Source of the DNA: Fluviicola sp. XM-24bin1
GTDB taxonomy: Bacteria; Bacteroidota; Bacteroidia; Flavobacteriales_D; Crocinitomicaceae
Direction: 5' to 3'
Assembly (NCBI GenBank): GCA_003149635.1
Contig: QCWI01000007.1
Coordinates: 1-64,000, forward strand
DNA: 64,000 nt
Of the stretch, positions 42,923 through 50,786 are shown piece by piece. The notes under the pieces were generated by a model, which saw only the letters and a program-made list of their open reading frames with translations, ran no database searches and was not told the origin of the DNA. The stretch's first letter is position 1. Each line of letters starts with the position of its first letter. The position numbers and the translations under genes were made by a program.

Positions 42923-44008
42923 TTACTTCGGTTGCACACCGTTCACTTCTTCAATCTTTCGCATGCCGTCTATGGTCTCAACTCCTGTCAAATCTAATGG
43001 GAAGAAGATGTGTCCGGAGATCAGCGGACTGAAGACAAAGTACTGGCATTTTACCAACTCTCCGTTCGGTAATTCACACCACAAATAGTTCAAGTCTGGA
43101 TTCAATACTTCCAAGCCTGCCACTTGCTCGTTTCCTTTCGAGATGATGCGGAACAAACGTAATTTGGTTGATTTACCCGACGTTTCCTTTACCGTCAATT
43201 CACAGAATGGAAGAGTGCGCTTTACGCTATCCACCTGACTTGGCGACAAGACGTAGTTCGCAACATCCCAGTGTACTTTCTGGTAATTGTTCAGATAACG
43301 ATAGGCATCTTGAGGCGTGTATCCATCTAGTTTCTGTCCTTTTTGATATACATCGACATCCTGTCCGATTTTCTGCACTTTGAAACTTCTCTGTGGCTCG
43401 TCGTTGAACTTCACATTCACCGAACTAATGTCGCCAATGGCCAATTTAAAGATGTGCGTACATTGCCACTGCATCGGATCAGCATGGAAACGAGGATCGA
43501 TAATCCCTTTCATATTTTCCAATTGCATTTCTACTGGAACCGAGCTTTTTCCATCTTCTTTCGATTCCAAAAGCATGATTTGTCCGAGGTGATCTTGTGA
43601 AGAAGGCCCGATGTACCATGTCTTCGACCATTTTCCGTTTTGGTAGATTTCCACTTTGACATTCTGCGCCGTCATTTGCTTATTAAAGCGTTCTACCGCA
43701 GCATCTGATAAATAGCCTTTGAATCGAATACTTTCGATAGCGTCAAGTACCCATTTTACCTTCTCCTGGGTCACACATTCGCCATTTTTACCCGTCCAGG
43801 TGCCCCCTTTTTTCACTAAGGTATATTGGCGATCCAACTTATCGGTGATTTTGATCTTATCGATGGATTTAGTGTCCTTGATAGCGAAATCAATCAATTC
43901 TCGTTTCACTCCTTCCGATTGTCCGCTGTTTTCCATTAAGTGGAATACATACCACGTTAATCCTCCCAAAGCGGCGAGGGATACTACCAAAATGATAATT
44001 TTTTTCAT
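42923..44008 (-). CDS. DUF4340 domain-containing protein, gliding operon
   Basis: The 361-residue protein begins with a membrane anchor (MKKIIILVVSLAALGGLTWY) and then a periplasmic part with the DUF4340 pattern: 'TKSIDKIKITDKLDRQYTLV', 'KKGGTWTGKNGECVTQEKVK' and 'FNKQMTAQNVKVEIYQNGKW'. DUF4340 genes frequently follow GldG-like ABC auxiliary genes, and here it follows gldG by ten bases on the same strand. It presumably works with the GldFG transporter at the membrane; the exact role is unknown. The 218-base region on its 3' side contains tandem word repeats, described separately. Confidence 0.85.
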   Translation of the reverse strand: MKKIIILVVSLAALGGLTWYVFHLMENSGQSEGVKRELIDFAIKDTKSIDKIKITDKLDRQYTLVKKGGTWTGKNGECVTQEKVKWVLDAIESIRFKGYLSDAAVERFNKQMTAQNVKVEIYQNGKWSKTWYIGPSSQDHLGQIMLLESKEDGKSSVPVEMQLENMKGIIDPRFHADPMQWQCTHIFKLAIGDISSVNVKFNDEPQRSFKVQKIGQDVDVYQKGQKLDGYTPQDAYRYLNNYQKVHWDVANYVLSPSQVDSVKRTLPFCELTVKETSGKSTKLRLFRIISKGNEQVAGLEVLNPDLNYLWCELPNGELVKCQYFVFSPLISGHIFFPLDLTGVETIDGMRKIEEVNGVQPK

Positions 44009-44018
44009 AAGTCTTTCT

Positions 44019-45842
44019 TTACGCGTATTTGCTTCTGCGAATCAAAAACATGACGATTGCCAGGGCGAGGATGAGCAGAATTGGCAGTCCGATGTTTATT
44101 GTTTTATAAAAACCGGCGTTCTCGGTAACTTTGACTTTGTCAATGGCGTGAATTTCTATCTGTCGGGATCGTAGTGCCAGAACAGAATTATCTCCCATCA
44201 TGAAATCGGTAAGATTCATGAAGAAGTCCTGATTTCCAAACAAGTGTTGAATCCCCATGGAAGCCATCTCACGATCGTACTCCAATTCATTAGGGCCTTG
44301 CTTCGGTCGATACATCATATCGGTTCCAGCCGGGTTCATCAATGAATCGTAAGTATTCGTAATCATACGGCTGTTTCCTACGACGAAAATCTTGCTGGCT
44401 TTAGTGCTGTAATCCTTATGCTTCAGATCCTTCTGATTCTTGAACTCAGGCGGAAGACGCGTTTTGAAAGCAGAAGCGAATTTCCCTTCAGAAACTGCCG
44501 CCAACATCTTCTTATTGTTCGGATCATCTGGATTCGCTGCCAAACGCGGACGTTCACGTAGGTTGTCAGGATTCAAGAAATTCAATGGAATCGCATAAGT
44601 TACCAATGGCCGTGATCCCGTTACCGTTGAGTTCGTGCTGGAAGTCAAGATTGGAGTCACCGCAAATTCTCTGTTCTGTGGTTTTTTTCCGTAATCCAAC
44701 TGACTCACGTATTTAAGCGAAACGGGCTCCAAGTTTTTCGATACCGGATGATCCGTTGGAGTAGCCATCACGTGGTAGAACCACGGAATCCTAGATTTAC
44801 GCTCTAGCGACAGCGGTTTTTGACCACATTTTTCATCTAGAACATAGTTAACCTTCACGCTAATTCCGTAGTCGAAGAGCATCCGATCCAAACCGCTTTC
44901 AATCGGGACTGTATGCGTTTGTTTGTTGGCGCGCAAGGAATCTTCCCGTATTTCCAGAGCATCCATGAAACACATGAGTCGACCACCGCGCATTACGAAT
45001 TGATCAATGAGGTACAAATCTTCGTCCGACATGCGTCGTGTCGGGCGCGCAATGACCAATCCATCTAACTGATCCAAGGCATCGATTTTTCCGTCAATCG
45101 TCACATTTTGAACACTGTAATCCGCTCCAATAACACTTCGCGCACGGAATGTAGCACCGAAATTTAATTCTCCATGTCCTTGCAAGAACCCAATCTTAGG
45201 CATCTTTTCCCGCGTGATACGGCGCAAACCATTCATGAGGTTGTACTCAAGATTTCGCATAGCGCCTTGAACTACCTGAGGCAATTGAGCAAGTTGATAC
45301 GGACGTCCTGTCTTCGTTCCCGGAAGCAATTGAACCACCAATTCGCGTGTTCCTGCATTTCCACTGTATCGAATTACGGCACCGGGCCATAAGATGAGTT
45401 GGCTTTCTTGACCTTCATCTTTGTATTCCACAAACATGGGTAAGATCCCACGTCCTTCATTGAACAACAATTGCTCGCGTTCTTTGACATCTGCTTCGCT
45501 TCCTTCTTTCGGATTGGTGAATTTGTATTCAATTCGATCTCCTGCGATGTCTTTGAATTCTTCCAAACGGTCTTCCACCATGTTGCGGAAACGCTTTAGC
45601 TCTGCTGGTAGTTTTCCTTCAAGGTAGACCTCAATGTACACCGGGCCTCGGAACGAGCTATCTGCCTTTTCCAAGAAATCTACAGTAGATTCAGATAAGG
45701 AGTGACGTTGATCGTCCGTTAAATCAAACTTCTTATTCACATACGCACTGATGAGGTTTACGAGCACCACACCAACGAAAACAATTCCAAGAAGAATCCA
45801 GTAATACGCCTGTTTGACGATTCTATTTTTCGATCCAGCCAT
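44019..45842 (-). CDS. gldG: Gliding motility ABC transporter auxiliary protein GldG
   Basis: GldG works with GldF and the ATPase GldA in the gliding ABC transporter of Flavobacteria. The 607-residue protein has an N-terminal membrane helix ('YYWILLGIVFVGVVLVNLIS'), a periplasmic domain with 'IEVYLEGKLPAELKRFRNMV' and 'FLQGHGELNFGATFRARSVI', and a C-terminal helix ('TINIGLPILLILALAIVMFL') followed by the basic tail IRRSKYA. It is two bases downstream of gldF, so they are co-translated. gldA is not in the window; in Flavobacterium it is also unlinked. Confidence 0.92.
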   Translation of the reverse strand: MAGSKNRIVKQAYYWILLGIVFVGVVLVNLISAYVNKKFDLTDDQRHSLSESTVDFLEKADSSFRGPVYIEVYLEGKLPAELKRFRNMVEDRLEEFKDIAGDRIEYKFTNPKEGSEADVKEREQLLFNEGRGILPMFVEYKDEGQESQLILWPGAVIRYSGNAGTRELVVQLLPGTKTGRPYQLAQLPQVVQGAMRNLEYNLMNGLRRITREKMPKIGFLQGHGELNFGATFRARSVIGADYSVQNVTIDGKIDALDQLDGLVIARPTRRMSDEDLYLIDQFVMRGGRLMCFMDALEIREDSLRANKQTHTVPIESGLDRMLFDYGISVKVNYVLDEKCGQKPLSLERKSRIPWFYHVMATPTDHPVSKNLEPVSLKYVSQLDYGKKPQNREFAVTPILTSSTNSTVTGSRPLVTYAIPLNFLNPDNLRERPRLAANPDDPNNKKMLAAVSEGKFASAFKTRLPPEFKNQKDLKHKDYSTKASKIFVVGNSRMITNTYDSLMNPAGTDMMYRPKQGPNELEYDREMASMGIQHLFGNQDFFMNLTDFMMGDNSVLALRSRQIEIHAIDKVKVTENAGFYKTINIGLPILLILALAIVMFLIRRSKYA

Positions 45843-45844
45843 AA

Positions 45845-46582
45845 TTATTTCTTTAGGGATTTAATCACGGTAAGGGCACCGAAGATGAATAAAATGATAA
45901 TCGTAAGGAAGTACACGATATCCTTCGTGTTTACGGCTCCACCCATCATATCAGAGTAGTGAGAATACATTCCAAAATACTGGAAAATGGAATCGTAGCT
46001 TCCTAAAATATTGTAAGATCCAAGGATGTAAAATCCTGCGTAGAGCAACGAACATAGGAAGGCTCCCAGAATGAACGCAACAATTTGGCTACTTGTCAAA
46101 GTGGAGGCAAAAATCCCAATAGCGATAAACGAGGCTCCCAATAAAAGCATTGCAAAGTAGGACGCAATGGCCGATCCATCATCCATGATTCCAACGGGAT
46201 CACCGATGTAGTGCATGGTGATGTAGTAGGTCAACGTCGGTAACAACGCAATGACGAGCAACGTTACGCTGGCGAGATACTTCGCCATGATGATTTTGAA
46301 ATCTGAGATTGGACGCGTAAACAAGAGCTCAATGGTTCCTGTTCGTCGTTCTTCGGCAATGGAACGCATGGTGATTGCCGGGATCAAAAACAAAAAGATC
46401 CAAGGCGACCAGTTAAAGAAGGGAATCAAATCGGCTTCACCTCCCAATAGCAGGTTCAAACCATATTCCTCTGGGGTCAACCAATGCGAAAGTCCTGAAG
46501 TAATGAGAAAGATCAGAATGAAAATATATCCAATGATCGAACTCAGAAAGCTGCGAATTTCCTTGAAGTACAGTGCTCTCAT
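45845..46582 (-). CDS. gldF: Gliding motility ABC transporter permease GldF
   Basis: The 245-residue inner-membrane protein has six hydrophobic segments and the start 'MRALYFKEIRSFLSSIIGYI' shared by GldF proteins and ABC-2 type permeases. A conserved 'ITMRSIAEERRTGTIELLFT' and 'RPISDFKIIMAKYLASVTLL' sits between the first and second helices, the typical cytoplasmic coupling region. It is the first gene of a gldF-gldG-DUF4340 operon. GldF is needed for gliding in Flavobacterium johnsoniae, but the operon also occurs in non-gliders, so motility in this organism cannot be concluded. Confidence 0.92.
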   Translation of the reverse strand: MRALYFKEIRSFLSSIIGYIFILIFLITSGLSHWLTPEEYGLNLLLGGEADLIPFFNWSPWIFLFLIPAITMRSIAEERRTGTIELLFTRPISDFKIIMAKYLASVTLLVIALLPTLTYYITMHYIGDPVGIMDDGSAIASYFAMLLLGASFIAIGIFASTLTSSQIVAFILGAFLCSLLYAGFYILGSYNILGSYDSIFQYFGMYSHYSDMMGGAVNTKDIVYFLTIIILFIFGALTVIKSLKK

Positions 46583-46745
46583 CTAAAGCGTAGATTTTAA
46601 CATGTCAAAAATAAGGTTTCCTTCGAGATGAATGGGGGCAAAATGGTAAAGTGTGTTAATCATTTATTCATACGAAATTGTGAATTCCTCTTTCGTCACT
46701 TATAACGTGTTTGCCCGAATGGGATACGCTTTTTATTGAATTGTG

Positions 46746-46753
46746 TAGATTTG
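46746..46753 (+). promoter_or_regulatory. -7 promoter element of the GtrA gene
   Basis: TAGATTTG fits TAnnTTTG and is followed 14 bases later by the ATG at 46767. No clear -33 element was found. Confidence 0.5.
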
Positions 46754-46766
46754 CCGCTCTGAAAGC

Positions 46767-47258
46767 ATGCGCGCAGTTCAAAAGATCATAACGGCATTGG
46801 TGGATTTCTTCTATCCACTTTTCAAGAGGTGGCTGCCTCTAAAGACCTATCGCTATGCAGTTTGCGGTGGCGGAAATTTGATTTTGGATATTTTCTTGTA
46901 CTTCGTTTTCTACAATTATGTGCTGCACCAAGAGAATCTAGATTTAGGATTTATGGTGATGAGTGCGCACATCGCGGCCTTGTTTATCGTTTTCCCAATC
47001 ACATTTCTGACGGGTTTCCTTCTCAATAAATACATTGCATTCGGCGAATCGAACCTTCGTGGTCGTATTCAATTATATCGCTATGCCTTAGTGGTCGCAG
47101 GAGCTATCCTTCTGAATTATCTGTTAATGAAATTGTTCGTCGACGTTCTTGGATTCTGGGCAACACTTTCAAAGATTCTGGTAACAGCGATCTCTGTGGT
47201 GTACAGCTACACGCTTCAGAATCGATTTACGTTTAAAGTAGTGAATGAAGAAGAATAA
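46767..47258 (+). CDS. GtrA family membrane protein
   Basis: The 163-residue protein has four hydrophobic segments and the GtrA pattern: 'FKRWLPLKTYRYAVCGGGNL' before the first helix, 'FPITFLTGFLLNKYIAFGES' in the middle, and 'AISVVYSYTLQNRFTFKV' near the end with the usual Q-N-R-F-T-F. GtrA proteins are thought to flip undecaprenyl-linked sugars or act with glycosyltransferases in surface polysaccharide synthesis. No glycosyltransferase is adjacent. The gene is divergent from gldF. Confidence 0.9.
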   Translation: MRAVQKIITALVDFFYPLFKRWLPLKTYRYAVCGGGNLILDIFLYFVFYNYVLHQENLDLGFMVMSAHIAALFIVFPITFLTGFLLNKYIAFGESNLRGRIQLYRYALVVAGAILLNYLLMKLFVDVLGFWATLSKILVTAISVVYSYTLQNRFTFKVVNEEE

Positions 47259-47269
47259 TTTGACTCACT

Positions 47270-47322
47270 GGATGAATTAGACAGATTGGACTTTCTAATC
47301 GATTCAATTCGTCTAATGCATC
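47270..47322. repeat. ATTAGACAGATTGGACT repeat, inverted
   Basis: GGATGAATTAGACAGATTGG begins at 47270, and AATTCGTCTAATGCATC from 47306 is its imperfect inverse; this reaches into the last codons of the monooxygenase-like gene (stop at 47313-47315). It matches words at 31158-31280. Confidence 0.5.
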
Positions 47323-47630
47323 TGATCTTTCTCACCGAACCCATCAAAATACGATGCCACGCTCCACGCTTGCGGCTTTTCTTTAAACCAAGGCTTGATG
47401 TGCGGCCAAATTTGTCCGAATTGATCTGAATCGCGGTATTTATCAAGAGAAGCTTCGCTGTCCCAATGGCTATATGTCATCACGATATTTGGTCGAACGA
47501 TGTCTTGATACAATTTCATTCCATAACATCCCGGAAATTCATTTACGATATGCTTTATGGTATCGAAGAAATCCAGAAAATCTTGGGTGCGATCCTCTTG
47601 AAATTCGAGTTTGACGATGCGTGTAATCAT
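47313..47630 (-). CDS. Antibiotic biosynthesis monooxygenase-like (ABM fold) protein
   Basis: The 105-residue protein looks like a dimeric alpha-beta barrel: 'MITRIVKLEFQEDRTQDFLD' as strand and helix, 'EFPGCYGMKLYQDIVRPNIV' with the conserved GC-G-LY pattern, and 'SHWDSEASLDKYRDSDQFGQ'. ABM-fold proteins include monooxygenases, heme-degrading enzymes and unknowns, and no catalytic residue identifies the activity here. Its ATG overlaps the stop codon of the SAM hydrolase by one base (TAATG), so translation is coupled. The two products may act in one pathway, but that is not known. Confidence 0.8.
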   Translation of the reverse strand: MITRIVKLEFQEDRTQDFLDFFDTIKHIVNEFPGCYGMKLYQDIVRPNIVMTYSHWDSEASLDKYRDSDQFGQIWPHIKPWFKEKPQAWSVASYFDGFGEKDQMH

Positions 47631-48487
47631 TAGAAAAGAGATTCTAAGGTTTCTCTTGATCCTTGCGGCGTAAACTCAATGCGGATGACATCATTTTTGT
47701 GTAATCCGAACAATTGTTCTGCCCCTCCAGAGCTTGCATTTGCTCCGCGGTTGATGGCAATTTCTAAAAATCCATTTTCGTTGAAAGTCGCCACTTTCTC
47801 TCCTTGAGCCACCTCGTTATACGTATTCGAAATATGATCGATGAAGTAATCTTTTCGCTTGAAATATAAAATAAACGGCGTCCCTTGCCCAAATCGATCG
47901 AAGAGACTTTGATGCACGTTAGTAATTGCATTACCGTAGCTGTCGACATGAATCACGTGACCTTTGATCAAATTCGTTTCCGATACCGCCATAAGCGCCA
48001 AAGCACTTTTATAACCATTCGCTGGAACACCCAATTCTGAAGGTTGCTTACCTTCCATCAGGTCGATGGCGGCCTTAACCAAAATGTTCTTGGTGGGGAA
48101 TTTGAAACTCGCCGGATCTTTCATAAACGATTCAATCCGCCACATGGCGTCCGGACGTTTTTCCTGAAGGAATGCACCATAGAAGCCGTTGTCGTTGGAA
48201 ATGAAATATTGACCTTCAAATTCCATAATCGTCGGAAAACTCCCATCGGAGCCGCCAAAATTAACGATGGGTTCGCTATCAACACCGATAACGTGGATGG
48301 TTCCTTTTGGGAAATCTTTGTAGCAACACATCATGTGAAAAGAGGCTTCCGAAACATCAAAAGGTTTCACTTGGTGGGTAACGTCAACAATTTGTACGGA
48401 TTTTATTGCGCTCAGAATCTTGCCTTTCAAAGATGCCACATAGTGATCATCCAATCCCATATCTGATGTCAAGGTAAGAATCTGCAT
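47630..48487 (-). CDS. SAM hydrolase (DUF62 family)
   Basis: The 285-residue protein belongs to the DUF62 group that uses hydroxide to split S-adenosylmethionine into adenosine and methionine, related to fluorinase and chlorinase. The N-terminal 'LTLTSDMGLDDHYVASLKGK' contains the conserved aspartates binding the ribose, 'YFISNDNGFYGAFLQ' is the NDNG motif, and 'VIHVDSYGNAITNV' is the conserved VDxxGNxxTN segment. The halogen-binding residues of fluorinases are not expected. It starts at the ATG at 48487, 86 bases from the divergent phoH, and ends coupled to the ABM-like gene. Confidence 0.9.
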   Translation of the reverse strand: MQILTLTSDMGLDDHYVASLKGKILSAIKSVQIVDVTHQVKPFDVSEASFHMMCCYKDFPKGTIHVIGVDSEPIVNFGGSDGSFPTIMEFEGQYFISNDNGFYGAFLQEKRPDAMWRIESFMKDPASFKFPTKNILVKAAIDLMEGKQPSELGVPANGYKSALALMAVSETNLIKGHVIHVDSYGNAITNVHQSLFDRFGQGTPFILYFKRKDYFIDHISNTYNEVAQGEKVATFNENGFLEIAINRGANASSGGAEQLFGLHKNDVIRIEFTPQGSRETLESLF

Positions 48488-48523
48488 TCGCTCGTAGTGC
48501 TGTATTAGCGCCGAATTATTTCC

Positions 48524-48531
48524 TAAATTTG
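48524..48531 (+). promoter_or_regulatory. -7 promoter element of phoH
   Basis: TAAATTTG fits TAnnTTTG and lies about 42 bases before the phoH start. The divergent SAM hydrolase begins at 48487, so both promoters share an 86-base region. Confidence 0.5.
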
Positions 48532-48573
48532 GAATTCGTTAATTGCGAGTAAAGGTAAAAATAAAATATTCGA

Positions 48574-49557
48574 TTGGCAGAAAAGAAGATTGAAATTAAA
48601 GGGATCAACCCAGCGGAATTGTTCGGGGTGAATAACAAGAAATTAAAGCACATCAAAAGCTTTTTTCCGAAATTAAAAATAGTGGCGCGCGGTAACATTT
48701 TAACCGTTGCAGGAGAAGAGGAAGTCATGACCGTTTTCGAACGGAAAATGGAATTGATTCAATCGCATTTTCACCAATACAACGAGCTTACAGAGAACAA
48801 TATCGATAACTTAATGATGGCCGAAGGGTCATCGTTGGTTACGGGAGATAACGGATCGGAAATCCTGGTTCATGGAAGTCACGGTGCGAAGATTAAAGCA
48901 CAAACGGTCAATCAGCGCAAGTTGGTTGATTTGGTGAATAAGAACGATATGGTATTCGCTGTTGGGCCGGCCGGAACGGGGAAAACCTACACAGCGGTAG
49001 CTATGGCAGTTCGTGCCTTGAAAGCGAAAGAAGTAAAACGAATCATTCTTACGCGTCCAGCAGTTGAAGCAGGGGAGAACCTCGGTTTCCTACCAGGAGA
49101 TTTGAAAGAAAAACTGGACCCTTACTTAATGCCGTTGTACGATGCCCTAAGAGATATGATCCCAGCTGAGAAATTGGCAGATATGATCGAATTTGGGATC
49201 ATCGAAATAGCGCCGTTGGCCTTTATGCGTGGTCGTACGTTAGACAAAGCCTTTGTGATTCTCGATGAGGCTCAGAATACCACAACGATGCAGATGAAAA
49301 TGTTCCTTACTCGAATGGGGCGTTCTGCAAAGTTCACTGTAACCGGAGATATGTCTCAGGTGGATTTACCACGCAAGCAAAAGTCCGGATTGGCTTTCGC
49401 ATTGGATGCCTTGAAAGATGTTGAAGGTGTAGGAATCATCCGAATGGGACAGTCTGATGTAATGCGTCACACACTCGTTAAGAAGATGATTGTGGCGATG
49501 GAGAATTTAGAGGAAAAGCAGAAAAAAGATAGTGAAGAAGTAAAGAGTCAGAAGTGA
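48574..49557 (+). CDS. phoH: PhoH family ATPase
   Basis: PhoH-like proteins are cytoplasmic P-loop ATPases linked to RNA handling and to phosphate or stress responses; the precise role in Bacteroidota is unsettled. The 327-residue product has an N-terminal KH-like part ('IKGINPAELFGVNNKKLKHI'), Walker A 'FAVGPAGTGKTYTAVAMAVR', and Walker B 'TLDKAFVILDEAQNTTTMQM'. The start is a TTG at 48574: an in-frame stop lies at 48562-48564 and no ATG lies between. The final residues (VKSQK) are encoded by the first bases of an inverted repeat at 49547. Confidence 0.92.
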   Translation: MAEKKIEIKGINPAELFGVNNKKLKHIKSFFPKLKIVARGNILTVAGEEEVMTVFERKMELIQSHFHQYNELTENNIDNLMMAEGSSLVTGDNGSEILVHGSHGAKIKAQTVNQRKLVDLVNKNDMVFAVGPAGTGKTYTAVAMAVRALKAKEVKRIILTRPAVEAGENLGFLPGDLKEKLDPYLMPLYDALRDMIPAEKLADMIEFGIIEIAPLAFMRGRTLDKAFVILDEAQNTTTMQMKMFLTRMGRSAKFTVTGDMSQVDLPRKQKSGLAFALDALKDVEGVGIIRMGQSDVMRHTLVKKMIVAMENLEEKQKKDSEEVKSQK

Positions 49558-49600
49558 CAAGTGAAAAGTGAGATGCGAAAGGAGAGAAGAACCTTCTGAC
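49547..49600. repeat. GTCAGAAGTGACAAG-type inverted repeat at the phoH end
   Basis: GTCAGAAG at 49547-49554 pairs with CTTCTGAC at 49593-49600, and the surrounding bases repeat GTGACAAGTGAAAAGTGAG. It overlaps the last codons and the stop of phoH. Confidence 0.5.
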
Positions 49601-49677
49601 TTTTCACCGGATCCTCACCTGTTAATATTTCATGATAACTTCTGAATCGTTTCAGTATTTCTGAGAGACTGATTTTC

Positions 49678-49685
49678 TACTTTTG
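49678..49685 (+). promoter_or_regulatory. -7 promoter element of purC
   Basis: TACTTTTG fits TAnnTTTG and includes the in-frame TTG at 49683. The ATG at 49701 is 15 bases further, so the TTG cannot be the start of this transcript's protein. Confidence 0.6.
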
Positions 49686-49700
49686 CCCAAACTTTTTTTC

Positions 49701-50654
49701 ATGGGCAACGCAAATACCAGCAGCACTTTTCAATTTACAGGTCAGAAAGACGTCTACAACGGAAAAGTAAGAGACGTCTATACGTTGGACAATGGACTTT
49801 TAGTGATGGTCGCATCCGATCGCATTTCGGCATTTGACCACATCTTACCCAAAGGAATTCCGCACAAAGGACAAGTATTGAATCAAGTAGCAACAATGTT
49901 CCTCGAAGCAACACGAGATATCGTTCCGAATTGGTTGATTGGGACGCCAGACCCATCGGTTGCCGTTGGATATGCGTGTGAACCGATCCGTGTGGAAATG
50001 GTGATTCGCGGTTATATGTCAGGACACGCTGCTCGCGAATACAAAGCAGGGAAACGTATTCTTTGTGGAGTGCCAATGCCCGAAGGAATGAAAGAGAACG
50101 ACAAATTCCCAGAGCCAATTATCACACCTGCGACCAAAGCTGACGAAGGGCATGATGAAGATATTTCCCGAGAAGAAATTTTAGCGCAAGGAATCGTTCC
50201 AGAAGATGTGTACGTGAAATTGGAGGAATACACGCGTGCCTTATTCCAAAGAGGAACGGAAATGGCAGCGAAGCAAGGATTGATTCTCGTGGATACAAAA
50301 TATGAATTCGGAATTCGCGACGGAGAGGTCATGCTCATCGATGAGATTCATACTCCGGATTCGTCTCGTTACTTCTACGCAGATGGTTATGCGGAACGCC
50401 AAGAAAAAGGAGAAGCGCAAAAGCAACTTTCTAAGGAATTTGTGCGCCAATGGTTAATCGAAAATGGATTTCAGGGACTAGATGGACAAACGATGCCAGA
50501 AATGCCCGATTCTTTCGTAAATGTCGTGACAGATCGTTACGTAGAATTGTACGAAAAGATCACCGGAAAGCAATTTGACCGTGCCGATACATCCGATATT
50601 GAAGGACGCATAAAAATTAATGTGGAGAACTTTCTTCAGCAATTAAACGATTAA
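49701..50654 (+). CDS. purC: Phosphoribosylaminoimidazole-succinocarboxamide synthase
   Basis: PurC joins aspartate to CAIR with ATP in purine synthesis. The 317-residue protein shows '[20 protein letters not shown]' and '[20 protein letters not shown]' (nucleotide and substrate binding), '[20 protein letters not shown]', and '[20 protein letters not shown]' with '[17 protein letters not shown]', all signatures of the longer SAICAR synthase type. The ATG at 49701 (MGNANTSS) is preferred over the TTG at 49683, which lies in the promoter. No other purine gene is adjacent. The gap after it leads to the T9SS gene at 50787. Confidence 0.95.
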   Translation: MGNANTSSTFQFTGQKDVYNGKVRDVYTLDNGLLVMVASDRISAFDHILPKGIPHKGQVLNQVATMFLEATRDIVPNWLIGTPDPSVAVGYACEPIRVEMVIRGYMSGHAAREYKAGKRILCGVPMPEGMKENDKFPEPIITPATKADEGHDEDISREEILAQGIVPEDVYVKLEEYTRALFQRGTEMAAKQGLILVDTKYEFGIRDGEVMLIDEIHTPDSSRYFYADGYAERQEKGEAQKQLSKEFVRQWLIENGFQGLDGQTMPEMPDSFVNVVTDRYVELYEKITGKQFDRADTSDIEGRIKINVENFLQQLND

Positions 50655-50731
50655 GTAGAGGGTTCCAAGGCAATCGCCGTTCCAGAAAGGTTTACGTCAA
50701 TTTTACCGTAGTGTTAATTTTTGATTTTTCC

Positions 50732-50764
50732 TTTGATTTATCAAGGATTCCTGACCTATCTTTG
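50732..50764 (+). promoter_or_regulatory. Promoter of the lamin-tail gene (-33 TTTG, -7 TATCTTTG)
   Basis: TTTG at 50732-50735 and TATCTTTG at 50757-50764 are 21 bases apart, a full match to the Bacteroidota promoter. The ATG at 50787 is 22 bases downstream. Confidence 0.7.
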
Positions 50765-50786
50765 CAGTGAATAATCAAAAAACAAC

